DNA of 41,390 bases from RGIG4608 sp964534905 (GTDB taxonomy: Bacteria > Bacillota > Clostridia > Oscillospirales > CAG-272): NCBI GenBank assembly GCA_964534905.1, contig CAZHPZ010000007.1, forward strand, positions 1-41,390, given 5' to 3'. This document shows, piece after piece, positions 22,328 to 31,107 of this stretch. The translations under genes were made by a program, and so were the position numbers. A model generated the notes under the pieces. The model saw only the letters and a program-made list of their open reading frames with translations, was not told the origin of the DNA and did no database searches. Every line of letters begins with the position of its first letter. Positions within the stretch are counted from its first letter, which is position 1.

Positions 22328-24265
22328 ATGAAAATCAAGCTTCAGGATTTCGATCTCGAATTTGACGCACCTGTAACGGTCTACGATGCGGCACGTTCGG
22401 CTGAAAGAATCGATCGCAGCGTTATCGCTGCAAGGGTTGACGGCAAGGTTGTTGCCCTCTCACACCTTATTTCAAACGACGCGGAAGTCGAGCTTCTCAC
22501 ATTTGCAGACGCCGACGGAAAGCACGTTTTCAATCACACCGCAAGCCATATTCTCGCACAGGCTGTTAAGCGCCTGTACCCCGAGGTTAAGCTCACAATA
22601 GGTCCCGCTATTGAAAACGGCTTCTATTACGACTTTGACGCTCCTACCCCATTCACCACGGATATGCTTGCAAAGCTTGAAGCCGAGATAAAAAAGATAG
22701 TCAAAGAAAACCTCCTCATCACAAGAAGCGAGCTTCCGAGAGAAGAAGCAATCGCTCTTATGCAGGAAAAGGACGAGCCCTATAAGGTACAACTCATCGA
22801 GGAGCTTCCCGATGACGCCACAATCAGCTTCTATACACAGGGTGAATTTACCGACCTCTGCGCAGGTCCCCATCTCTTCTCAACAGGTGCCGTAAAGGCA
22901 ATAAAGCTCACACAGTGCACCGGTGCTTATTGGAAGGGCGACCAAAAGAATAAAATGCTTCAGAGAGTTTACGGTGTAGCATTCCCCTCCAAGGATGAGC
23001 TTAACGCTTATCTCACAATGATTGAGGAAGCAAGAAAGCGTGACCATAACAAGATCGGTCGCGAGCTTGAATATTTCACGACAGTCGACTGCATCGGTCA
23101 GGGACTTCCCATCATTCTTCCGAAGGGCTCACGTACGATACAGGCACTTCAGAGATGGATAGAGGACGAGGAGCAGCGTCGCGGATATCAGCTTACAAAA
23201 ACCCCTCTTATGGCAAAGAGCGATCTTTATAAGATTTCCGGTCACTGGGATCACTACCTTGACGGTATGTTTGTTCTCGGAGATCCTCACGACGAAACAA
23301 AGGAATGCTTTGCACTCCGTCCCATGACATGCCCGTTCCAATATCAGGTATTTCTTAATAAAAAGCGTTCGTACAGAGACCTCCCCATGAGACTCGGCGA
23401 AACATCTACACTCTTCAGAAATGAAGACAGCGGCGAAATGCACGGTCTTATCAGAGTCCGTCAGTTCACCATAAGCGAGGGACATCTTATCATCCGTCCC
23501 GAGCAGCTCGAAGAGGAATTCAAGGGTTGCCTTGACCTCGCGCTCTACTGCCTCGACACACTCGGACTCCGTGAGGACTGCTCGTTCCGTTTCTCACAGT
23601 GGGATCCCGCAAGAACGGATAAATATGAGGGTACTCCCGAGCAGTGGGAGCTTGCACAGAACATTATGGGCAAGCTTCTTGACGAAAATCTCGGTGCGGG
23701 TAATTACAGCATAGGTAAGGATGAAGCCGCATTCTACGGTCCGAAGCTCGACATTCAGATAAAGAATGTATTCGGCAAGGAGGATACGCTCATCACAATT
23801 CAGATAGATATGCTTCTCGCAAAGAAGTTCGGCATGGAATACGTTGACTCCGACAATACTCTCAAAACTCCCTACATCATTCACAGAACAAGTATGGGAT
23901 GCTATGAGAGAACACTCGCTCTTCTCCTTGAAAAATATGCAGGCGCACTTCCCACATGGATGGCACCAGTACAGGTAAAGATGCTTCCAATCGGAGACGC
24001 TCAGGTTGAATATTGCGACGAAATATCCCGTCGCCTTATCGCTCTCGGAATCAGAAACGAGGTTGACAGAAGAAACGAAACCATCGGATACAAGATCAGA
24101 AACGCTCAGCAGGAAAAGGTTCCCTATATGCTCGTTGTGGGTGCAAAGGAGCTTGAGTCCGGCACGGTTGCGGTACGTTCACGCAAGGACGGCGATATCG
24201 GTTCTATGACGATTGACGAATTTATTCTTAAGATTTCCAAGGAAATTGCCGATAAGGTAAGATAA
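22328..24265 (+). CDS. thrS: Threonine--tRNA ligase
   Basis: A class II synthetase of 645 residues, normal length. It has an N-terminal TGS domain (about 1-60) and the editing domain with HTASHILAQAV (zinc-like HxxxH) and DLCAGPHL. The catalytic domain carries the zinc-binding cysteine in RPMTCPFQ near residue 334 and class II motif 3 in GCYERTLALLLE, and a C-terminal anticodon-binding domain follows (PVQVKMLPIGD onwards). AGGAGA precedes the ATG. It is controlled by the T-box leader and ends in a strong terminator. Confidence 0.98.
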   Translation: MKIKLQDFDLEFDAPVTVYDAARSAERIDRSVIAARVDGKVVALSHLISNDAEVELLTFADADGKHVFNHTASHILAQAVKRLYPEVKLTIGPAIENGFYYDFDAPTPFTTDMLAKLEAEIKKIVKENLLITRSELPREEAIALMQEKDEPYKVQLIEELPDDATISFYTQGEFTDLCAGPHLFSTGAVKAIKLTQCTGAYWKGDQKNKMLQRVYGVAFPSKDELNAYLTMIEEARKRDHNKIGRELEYFTTVDCIGQGLPIILPKGSRTIQALQRWIEDEEQRRGYQLTKTPLMAKSDLYKISGHWDHYLDGMFVLGDPHDETKECFALRPMTCPFQYQVFLNKKRSYRDLPMRLGETSTLFRNEDSGEMHGLIRVRQFTISEGHLIIRPEQLEEEFKGCLDLALYCLDTLGLREDCSFRFSQWDPARTDKYEGTPEQWELAQNIMGKLLDENLGAGNYSIGKDEAAFYGPKLDIQIKNVFGKEDTLITIQIDMLLAKKFGMEYVDSDNTLKTPYIIHRTSMGCYERTLALLLEKYAGALPTWMAPVQVKMLPIGDAQVEYCDEISRRLIALGIRNEVDRRNETIGYKIRNAQQEKVPYMLVVGAKELESGTVAVRSRKDGDIGSMTIDEFILKISKEIADKVR

Positions 24266-24275
24266 ATAAATAAGT

Positions 24276-24307
24276 AAAAAGGCTCGGCGATATCGCCGAG
24301 CCTTTTT
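24276..24307. terminator. Terminator after thrS, usable on both strands
   Basis: AAAAAGGCTCGGCGAT (24276-24291) and ATCGCCGAGCCTTTTT (24292-24307) are perfect reverse complements. A T-run follows on the plus strand; on the minus strand it lies just after the peptidase gene. Confidence 0.9.
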
Positions 24308-24311
24308 ATTA

Positions 24312-25559
24312 TTAATATTTTTGATACGCTTCCACCATTTCAAGCTCCCATTCTTTTTTGAATGGCTGAGTCGGAAAAATAGTGTTTCCGCCCTTATATA
24401 CCCAAGCACCGCAAACCGAACACATAGCGTAATTACCGTCTATCGTCGATGATTTTATAATGTGAGTCGATTCCGTTCCTGTCGTTTTCCCGCAGGTGGT
24501 ACAGGTCAGAATGTGACATTTATCGCCTGTGGTCTTATATTCGTATTCGTGCTCAAATGAAATAACATCCTTTTCATATTTGCAACCGCAGGAATATGTA
24601 TGACAATCATCGTTATATGTGTAAGTGCACTTGTGCTCCGGATGACACAGAAAATAGCAGGAGCAGTATGTTTTTTCGGTTGCTTTATCTATATAGTTAT
24701 TGGAATGACTGTGTGAACCCTTTAAGTTAATAGATACAGCACCATAGTAGAAAGTATAATTCAAACTGGATAATGCGATATGAGTTTGATCAATCTTCCA
24801 TCCTACATGGCAATAAAGTTCATCGCCGTCCTCGTCATAATCGTATATAATAAATGTGTGTCCGTCATCTCCGATTGGTTTTGCGCATACGATTACAGGA
24901 ATTCCTTGCTTTACCTTTTCTATCGCATATGAACGTACATCTGAAAATCTGGTTATTTGTTCACATTCTATGGTGCAATCGGATAATCCGCGATCCTCGA
25001 ATAAATAATATTCCAAAAGCTCTTTTATGGCATATGGACCTAATGAATTCGGAACCGAATCTGAGGCAATATCGTGATCCTTGGCAAGTTGCAACAGATA
25101 AAAGTGAAAATAGTTGTCGGCTTCGGATTCTACCAACTTCCAATATTCCGATTTATCATCCTCATCTCCCGAAAACACCCCTGCATCTGTTTTTATTCCC
25201 GGAGAATATGCTATGTTACTTAATTTATCTATGTTGGATTGATTGTGCATCTCATACTTTTCATCGATTATATTATCATTCCAATAAGTATCATAATATG
25301 AAAGAAGCATACTTGCCGCAACATATGAGCAAGTACCTATTACATTGTCTGCTTTATTGTAATTTAAATGATAAAAATAATGAACTGCAAAATTATCCAA
25401 ATATGTTTGTTCAACTTGAACTCCGTTGTTATTGTCCGAGCACAAATCAGTATTAACGTCCAAATTCACAACATCTGTCTCATTGTCGGCAAATACTACA
25501 ATCGAGGAAGAACATATTAATAAAAAGGCAATTAAAATACATAATAAACTTTGCTTCAC
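24312..25559 (-). CDS. Secreted papain-like (C39-like) cysteine peptidase with Cys/His-rich C-terminus
   Basis: The 415-residue product has a signal peptide (cleavage expected near VVFA-DN, residue 24). It then has a clan CA-like peptidase core: the nucleophile Cys77 in GTCSYVAASMLLSYYD and the His234 in DGHTFIIYDYDEDGD, a layout seen in C39-like peptidases. From about residue 285 the protein becomes rich in Cys and His, with several CxxC/CxC pairs (CSC, CGC, CTTCG, CSVCG), suggesting small metal-binding modules. It starts with a GTG, seven bases after AAGGAGG, and lies 11 bases after the upstream lipoprotein gene. Substrate and role are unknown. Confidence 0.8.
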   Translation of the reverse strand: MKQSLLCILIAFLLICSSSIVVFADNETDVVNLDVNTDLCSDNNNGVQVEQTYLDNFAVHYFYHLNYNKADNVIGTCSYVAASMLLSYYDTYWNDNIIDEKYEMHNQSNIDKLSNIAYSPGIKTDAGVFSGDEDDKSEYWKLVESEADNYFHFYLLQLAKDHDIASDSVPNSLGPYAIKELLEYYLFEDRGLSDCTIECEQITRFSDVRSYAIEKVKQGIPVIVCAKPIGDDGHTFIIYDYDEDGDELYCHVGWKIDQTHIALSSLNYTFYYGAVSINLKGSHSHSNNYIDKATEKTYCSCYFLCHPEHKCTYTYNDDCHTYSCGCKYEKDVISFEHEYEYKTTGDKCHILTCTTCGKTTGTESTHIIKSSTIDGNYAMCSVCGAWVYKGGNTIFPTQPFKKEWELEMVEAYQKY

Positions 25560-25570
25560 AACAATCCTCC

Positions 25571-26182
25571 TTATTCATAAAAACGTATCATCTTACTTTT
25601 AAGAATATTGAATATATTATCTAACTGCTGAGGTGTAATTTCTTGTACGGATAAAATATCAATAAGATATATATAATTTTCATCGATTTTTAAATGTATG
25701 CAACTCTTATAATTATAGCCCTGATCTAACTCATCTTCATATAAATTGGTATGGTTAATATAGTAGTCAAATTGAATTTCTGTTTCGTCATTCCACACAC
25801 AATCAGAATAATGCATATCAAGATCAACCATATAAAAGTGATAAGCTTGCTCGGTTAAATCTCCCGAACTATCGGCATCCTTTAAATCAAAATGTATCAT
25901 AAAACGCAAGGACAAAGTGTAAATAATTTCTTCCAAAAACGGTCTGTCTCTACAACGTCTACTATATTCAGCCAAATACCGCACATTGGTAATCAGTTCT
26001 TCATTATCAAGATTAAAAAGAATTTTAGGCAATCCTGTAGTACATCCGTTATTTTTAAATTCTTCGATAAATGAAACACATTCGTCGTACGATGAATATG
26101 CTCGAATACCCATACATCTGTATGTACCACACGATGTTAAAGTAACAGCAAGTAAAACCAGTAAGATCAATGCCTTTTTCAT
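25571..26182 (-). CDS. Predicted lipoprotein of unknown function
   Basis: This 203-residue protein has a short signal sequence ending in the lipobox LTSC (Cys at residue 18), so it should be lipidated by Lgt and anchored outside the membrane. The mature part is mixed alpha/beta and rich in Tyr, Asp and Glu; I do not recognise a family. GGAGG precedes the ATG. It is the first gene of a two-gene operon with the secreted cysteine peptidase; a shared role, for example as inhibitor, chaperone or anchor, is inference from position only. Confidence 0.78.
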   Translation of the reverse strand: MKKALILLVLLAVTLTSCGTYRCMGIRAYSSYDECVSFIEEFKNNGCTTGLPKILFNLDNEELITNVRYLAEYSRRCRDRPFLEEIIYTLSLRFMIHFDLKDADSSGDLTEQAYHFYMVDLDMHYSDCVWNDETEIQFDYYINHTNLYEDELDQGYNYKSCIHLKIDENYIYLIDILSVQEITPQQLDNIFNILKSKMIRFYE

Positions 26183-26218
26183 ATCTTTACCTCCATTCCG
26201 AGAGCACCTCTCAATTAC

Positions 26219-26247
26219 ATATTATCATATAATACATTTTATTGCAA
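26219..26247 (-). promoter_or_regulatory. Promoter of the lipoprotein-peptidase operon
   Basis: On the minus strand, TTGCAA (26242-26247), a 17-base spacer and TAATAT (26219-26224), about 37 bases before the lipoprotein ATG. Confidence 0.6.
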
Positions 26248-26328
26248 TTAAAAATTTGATTTGCGTTCATATTTTGTACATTTAAACAAAATATTTTCCA
26301 TGTATTCGTACAATTTAGATAGCAAAAA

Positions 26329-26352
26329 GGAACGGAGATATATCTCCGTTCC
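26329..26352 (-). terminator. Terminator of the EF-G-like gene
   Basis: GGAACGGAGATA and TATCTCCGTTCC (26329-26352) pair perfectly; on the minus strand TTTTTGC follows. Confidence 0.82.
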
Positions 26353-26361
26353 CTATATTTT

Positions 26362-28419
26362 TTATTCCTCTGCGGAAGCATTTTCTTCCTTGATCTTCTG
26401 AGCTATGTTCATAGGAACCTGCTCATATCCCGTCTCGTGGAATTCAAACTTACCTCTTCCCTGCGTCATAGCACGGAGAGCGATTGTATAGTCAAGAATT
26501 TCAGCCTTCGGGATAGTAGCGTTAATGGTCGTATATCCGCGCTTAGCCGCATGATCCATACCCATAACGCTGCCGCGACGCTTATTAAGATTACTCATAA
26601 TATCGCCGACATACGCCTCGGGAACGGTTACCGCAAGATCACCCACAGGCTCAAGCAGCACGGGGTTAGCAATCTTCATACATTCCTTATATGCAAGAGC
26701 CGCTGCCATCTTGAACGACATTTCGTTTGAGTCGACATCGTGATACGAGCCGTCAAAGAGGTTAGCCGCAAGCTTGATAACAGGATATCCGTATACGCCC
26801 TTCTTCATAGAATCCTCAAGTCCCTTTTGAACTGCGGGATGGAAGTTCTTCGGAACGGATCCGCCTACCGTAGACTCCGTAAACGTAAGTCCCTCTTCCT
26901 CACCGGGGAAGAATTCGATCTTAACGTCACCGTACTGGCCGTGTCCGCCGGACTGCTTCTTATGCTTACCCTGAACCTGAACTCTCTTTGTTATCATCTC
27001 GCGGTAAGCAATCTTGGGAGTTTCCATCTTTACGGATACGCCGAATCTCGATTTAAGTTTAGCCTCGATAATGGAGAGATGCATATCGCCCATTCCGTAA
27101 AGCACAAGCTGATGAGTCTCGGGGTTGTTTTCAAATCTTATCGTCTTATCCTCCTCGCAGAGCTTTGTAATTCCGAGAGATATCTTATCCTCGTCGCCCT
27201 TTGAAAGAGGAGAAATCGCCTGAGCCATAAAGGGCTCGGGATATTCGGTTCTTGCGTAGTGGATATCCGTGTTCCATGCGAGAGTATCGCCCGTATTGGT
27301 ATTGGCAAGCTTTGCCGTCATACCGATATCGCCGCACTGAAGAGTCTCAACCTCGGTCTGAACCTTACCCTTGGTAATATAAATATGAACCATTTTTTCG
27401 TTTGTATCTGTTGTGGTATTCTTGAGAAGCATATCCTTTCTGAGAATACCGTTCATAACCTTGAAGAAGCTCATTTTACCTACGAACGGGTCGGATACCG
27501 TCTTGAAGATAAATAGTGCCGTTTCGCCCTCAGGCTCGATCTCCTTTTCATCTCCGCTTTCGAGCATTTCGCTTCCCTTAGCGGTATGTCTGGGGAAGGA
27601 CTCGTCGATAACGTCAAGAAGCGACCAAACGCCCCAAAGCTTTGTTGCCGCGCCGCAAAGAACGGGAACGATATCACCGTGAATTACACCCTCGTGAACC
27701 GCATTGAGCGCTTCCATAGGAGTAATCTCCTCTTCCTCAAAAAACTTTTCCATAAGAGTCTCATCGGTAGAAGCAACCGCCTCCATAAGCATATAGCGGT
27801 ACTTTTTCATAGCTTCAACGCTCTCCTCGGGAACCGTCTGAACGGAGTGCTGACCCTTATCGTCAAAGACATGAGCCTCCTGCTTGATAAGGTCGATAGC
27901 ACCGACAACTCTGCCGTCCTTTACCATGGGAATGGTAAGAGGACAAATGTTTTTACCGAATTTTTCGTGAAGCGAGTCGAGAACCTTACCGAATCTTGCT
28001 TCATTATCGTCAAATTTATTAATAAAGAATGCGGTGGGAAGACCTGCGTCCTGCGCATTATCCCAAGCAAGCTCTGTGCCTACCTCGATTCCCGCCTTAC
28101 CGTCAACAAGAATAAGAGCGGCGTCTGCAACTCTGAGTGCCTGCTTTACCTCACCTACAAAATCAAGAAATCCGGGAGTATCGAGAATATTGATCTTCGT
28201 ATTTTTCCACATAAACGGAGCTATCGTCGATGAAAGCGAAAAGCCGCGCTTTATCTCCTCGGGATCATAATCGCAAACGGTTGTACCGTCTGTTATGTTG
28301 CCGAATCTGTCGGATGCTCCTGCCAAATGAAGCATAGCCTCTGCAAGAGAGGTCTTACCGCTTCCGCTGTGACCGAGTAAGGCAACGTTTCTGATTCTTT
28401 TTGTTTCGATGTTTTGCAT
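26362..28419 (-). CDS. Elongation factor G-like translational GTPase (EF-G paralogue)
   Basis: The 685-residue protein has all EF-G domains. The P-loop is GHSGSGKTS (residues 16-24) instead of the AHIDAGKTT of translocase EF-G; DTPGFLDF and NKFD follow (classical NKMD). GHSGSGKT marks the EF-G-like subfamily found as a second copy in many bacteria, whose cellular role is less clear than that of FusA. Domain IV (GGHGQYGDVKIEF) is retained. The ribosome binding site is weak (AAGG), and a GC-rich hairpin lies directly upstream at 28433-28449. It is monocistronic with its own promoter and terminator; no rpsL, rpsG or tuf is nearby. Confidence 0.9.
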   Translation of the reverse strand: MQNIETKRIRNVALLGHSGSGKTSLAEAMLHLAGASDRFGNITDGTTVCDYDPEEIKRGFSLSSTIAPFMWKNTKINILDTPGFLDFVGEVKQALRVADAALILVDGKAGIEVGTELAWDNAQDAGLPTAFFINKFDDNEARFGKVLDSLHEKFGKNICPLTIPMVKDGRVVGAIDLIKQEAHVFDDKGQHSVQTVPEESVEAMKKYRYMLMEAVASTDETLMEKFFEEEEITPMEALNAVHEGVIHGDIVPVLCGAATKLWGVWSLLDVIDESFPRHTAKGSEMLESGDEKEIEPEGETALFIFKTVSDPFVGKMSFFKVMNGILRKDMLLKNTTTDTNEKMVHIYITKGKVQTEVETLQCGDIGMTAKLANTNTGDTLAWNTDIHYARTEYPEPFMAQAISPLSKGDEDKISLGITKLCEEDKTIRFENNPETHQLVLYGMGDMHLSIIEAKLKSRFGVSVKMETPKIAYREMITKRVQVQGKHKKQSGGHGQYGDVKIEFFPGEEEGLTFTESTVGGSVPKNFHPAVQKGLEDSMKKGVYGYPVIKLAANLFDGSYHDVDSNEMSFKMAAALAYKECMKIANPVLLEPVGDLAVTVPEAYVGDIMSNLNKRRGSVMGMDHAAKRGYTTINATIPKAEILDYTIALRAMTQGRGKFEFHETGYEQVPMNIAQKIKEENASAEE

Positions 28420-28432
28420 AGGATTTTACCTT

Positions 28433-28449
28433 GTCCGCACGCTGCGGAC
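28433..28449 (-). promoter_or_regulatory. Hairpin in the leader of the EF-G-like gene
   Basis: GTCCGCA (28433-28439) and TGCGGAC (28443-28449) form a 7-bp GC-rich stem with a three-base loop, 13 bases ahead of the start codon and next to the weak AAGG site. It could limit ribosome access; there is no direct evidence for that. Confidence 0.45.
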
Positions 28450-28682
28450 CCTTTCATAGATGTATAAAATGCTAAATTATTAACCAAAATCTATATTTTG
28501 GACAACTATTTTCCATCTTGTTTTTTATTATACACATTTTTTATTTGTTTTTCAATAGGTTTTTTGATATTTATTAACATCGAATGTAGAATTTTACTTC
28601 TTATTTTTGTATATTTTGAACAATTATTTATTGTTCTCATATCATTCGAAAGAAAAAAGTATCATATATTTTCGTATTGCTA
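28450..28682. other. AT-rich divergent intergenic region
   Basis: The 332-base gap between the EF-G-like gene and the MBL hydrolase gene holds the leader hairpin (28433-28449), the leftward promoter (28527-28555), a small inverted repeat with GAACAAT/ATTGTTC arms near 28617-28636, and the rightward promoter (28683-28711). I see no gene or RNA in it. Confidence 0.6.
28527..28555 (-). promoter_or_regulatory. Promoter of the EF-G-like gene
   Basis: On the minus strand, TTGAAA (28550-28555), a 17-base spacer and TATAAT (28527-28532), giving a leader of about 100 bases. Confidence 0.75.
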
Positions 28683-28711
28683 TGGACTTTTGATTTTTTT
28701 TGTGCTATAAT
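28683..28711 (+). promoter_or_regulatory. Promoter of the MBL hydrolase-gltX-glnS-DUF1294 run
   Basis: TGGACT (28683-28688), a 17-base spacer and TATAAT (28706-28711) with an extended TGC. No T-box is present, unlike the other synthetase operons here. Confidence 0.75.
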
Positions 28712-28751
28712 TATATGATATTATTTGTATGTAATAAAAATCGGAGATAAT

Positions 28752-29369
28752 ATGGAAATCATCACACTCTCGCCGTATGATTTTGCCTCGAACTGCTACA
28801 TCATTCAAAGCGGAACCTCCGCCGCGGTAATAGACCCGTCGGCAAATGCGAAACGAATACTCGGTGTACTTTCGGAGCGCGATCTTACGCTTTCGGCAAT
28901 ACTTCTGACACACGGTCATTTCGACCATATGCTTCACGCGGACGAGCTAAGGCAGGCAACGGGAGCACCGCTTTACGTGCACGAGCTTGATGCGGAGCTG
29001 ACGGAGGACGGAGCGAAAAATGCTTATTCCGCTTTTTTCGGCGGTGATTTTCAGATCAAGAGTGCCGACGCTCTCTTGCATGACGGCGATATAATCTCGC
29101 TATCCGATGAAAATATAAAAGTAATACACACGCCGGGGCACACTCGCGGCTCGGTGTGCTTTGATACCAAGGACGCACTGCTCACCGGAGACACGCTTTT
29201 TGCAAACGGATTCGGCAGATGCGACCTCTACGGCGGTGACAGACATGCGCTTTCGCAATCGCTTATCAAATTGCACGATACCTACCGCTCCGACCGAAAA
29301 ATATACTGCGGTCACGGAGAGCCGTCAACTCTTTTTGAAGCTCTTGACAGATTAAATTTTTATTTTTGA
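28752..29369 (+). CDS. Metallo-beta-lactamase-fold hydrolase (glyoxalase II-like)
   Basis: A 205-residue enzyme with the complete MBL metal set: THGHFDH (about residues 54-60), HTPGHTRGS, the bridging Asp in LLTGDTLF and a final His in YCGHGEPS. Stand-alone proteins of this size hydrolyse thioesters such as S-lactoylglutathione or related small-molecule conjugates; the true substrate is not evident. The start at 28752 follows GGAGA; an upstream in-frame reading to 28725 lacks a site. It is 34 bases upstream of gltX and probably co-transcribed with it. Confidence 0.9.
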   Translation: MEIITLSPYDFASNCYIIQSGTSAAVIDPSANAKRILGVLSERDLTLSAILLTHGHFDHMLHADELRQATGAPLYVHELDAELTEDGAKNAYSAFFGGDFQIKSADALLHDGDIISLSDENIKVIHTPGHTRGSVCFDTKDALLTGDTLFANGFGRCDLYGGDRHALSQSLIKLHDTYRSDRKIYCGHGEPSTLFEALDRLNFYF

Positions 29370-29403
29370 CATAAACTACTTTCACCGAAAGGATCATACG
29401 GAT

Positions 29404-31089
29404 ATGGATTACAAACTTCTTGCAGATCTTCTTTTTCCCAACGTTACAAAAACGCCCGAGGACATCGAGGCTATGTATCCCCCGAGAAACCTTCCCGAGG
29501 GAGCCAAGGTAACGAGATTTGCTCCAAGCCCCACGGGCTTCGTACACTTCGGAGGACTCTTCCCCACTCTTGTCGGAGAGCGTCTTGCACACCAGAGCGG
29601 CGGCGTTTTCTACCTCAGAATTGAGGATACCGACGCAAAGCGCGAGGTTCCCGGTGCTGCGGAAAGCCTTATAAAAACATTTAATTATTACGGAATTAAT
29701 TTCGACGAGGGTGCTATCCTCGACGAAAACGGCAATCTCACAGACTGCGGAAATTACGGCCCCTACAAGCAAAGCAATCGTGTTGATATCTATCACGTAT
29801 TCGCAAAAAAGCTTGTCGAAGAGGGCAAGGCATACCCTGTTTTCACAACCCGAGAGGAGCTTGACGCACTCAACGCGGTTGACAAAAAAGCGGAGGTAAA
29901 GGCCAAGGACTGGCATGAGGACAACGGCGAGCAGCATGAGGAAATGCTCCGCAACCGACAGTTTACCATTGAAGACGTAAAGAGAAATCTTGCCGAGGGC
30001 AATCCCTTTGTGCTTCGTATGCTTGCGGACGGAGATCCCGACAAAAAGATAAAATTCACAGACCTCATTAAGGGTGAACGTGAAATTCCCGAGAACGACC
30101 GTGATGAGGTTCTTCTCAAGAGTGACGGCGTTCCATCGTATCACTTTGCGCACGCAATAGACGACCATCTTATGGGAACAACCCACGTAATCAGAGGCGA
30201 CGAATGGTACGCAAGCCTTTCCCGCCACATTATGCTTTTCAGATATCTCGGATTTAAGCTTCCGAAATACGCTCACATAAGCCCCATTATGCAGCTTGGT
30301 GAGGGCGGAAGCAAGAAAAAGTTCTCTAAGCGTGACTTAGGCTCAAATATGGAATATTACAGAGAGCTCGGCTACGACAAGGACTGCGTTGTAGAGTACG
30401 TTATGACGTTGCTTAATTCCAACTACGAGGATTGGCACGCACAAAATCCCGACAAGAAATATACCGATTTTCCGTTCAGCCTCAAGAAAATGAGCAGCTC
30501 CGGATGTCTTTATGATATAAACAAGCTCAACGATGTATCCAAGAATGTCATCTCCAAAATGGACACCGACACCGTTTACGCGCGTCTTCTTGATTGGGCA
30601 GGTGAATTTGACACCGAGCTTGCACAGCTTCTCCATGACAACGAGGAAATGTCGAAGAAAATCATTTCTATCGGCAGAGGCGGAAAGAAACCCCGTAAGG
30701 ATCTCGCACGCTGGAGCGACGCAAGAGATTATATGGGATTCTTCTTCTCTCCCATATTTGAGATTAAGGAAAAATATCCCGAGCAGTTTGACCGCAGCGA
30801 TATCAGACAGTCCCTTGAACTTTTCAAGAGCACATATGATTACGCCGATGATATGAACACATGGTTTGACAAAATCAAGAGCATCGCAACACAGATAGGC
30901 TTTGCCGCGGATATGAAGGAATACAGAGCGAATCCCGAGGCGTTCAAAGGCAGCGTTGCGGATGTTTCGATGTTCATAAGAGTTGCCGTCACGGGAAAGA
31001 CAAATGCTCCCGATCTCTACACCGTTATGCAGATACTCGGATATGATGAGGTCATCTCGAGAATTAACGGTATGCTTGCAAAAATCTAA
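29404..31089 (+). CDS. gltX: Glutamate--tRNA ligase (divergent, 561 residues)
   Basis: A class I synthetase that charges tRNA-Glu. RFAPSPTGFVHFGG carries the HIGH variant HFGG (residues 48-51); YLRIEDTDAKRE and the KMSKS variant KKFSKRDLG near 305-313 are also present. The protein is longer than the usual 460-500 residues, with extra sequence after position 150 (DKKAEVKAKDWHEDNG) and in the C-terminal half. AAGGA precedes the ATG. It is followed 18 bases later by glnS, a rare adjacency of the two related enzymes, which suggests this GltX is a discriminating enzyme. Confidence 0.93.
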   Translation: MDYKLLADLLFPNVTKTPEDIEAMYPPRNLPEGAKVTRFAPSPTGFVHFGGLFPTLVGERLAHQSGGVFYLRIEDTDAKREVPGAAESLIKTFNYYGINFDEGAILDENGNLTDCGNYGPYKQSNRVDIYHVFAKKLVEEGKAYPVFTTREELDALNAVDKKAEVKAKDWHEDNGEQHEEMLRNRQFTIEDVKRNLAEGNPFVLRMLADGDPDKKIKFTDLIKGEREIPENDRDEVLLKSDGVPSYHFAHAIDDHLMGTTHVIRGDEWYASLSRHIMLFRYLGFKLPKYAHISPIMQLGEGGSKKKFSKRDLGSNMEYYRELGYDKDCVVEYVMTLLNSNYEDWHAQNPDKKYTDFPFSLKKMSSSGCLYDINKLNDVSKNVISKMDTDTVYARLLDWAGEFDTELAQLLHDNEEMSKKIISIGRGGKKPRKDLARWSDARDYMGFFFSPIFEIKEKYPEQFDRSDIRQSLELFKSTYDYADDMNTWFDKIKSIATQIGFAADMKEYRANPEAFKGSVADVSMFIRVAVTGKTNAPDLYTVMQILGYDEVISRINGMLAKI

Positions 31090-31107
31090 TCTTACGAGGA
31101 AATAAAA

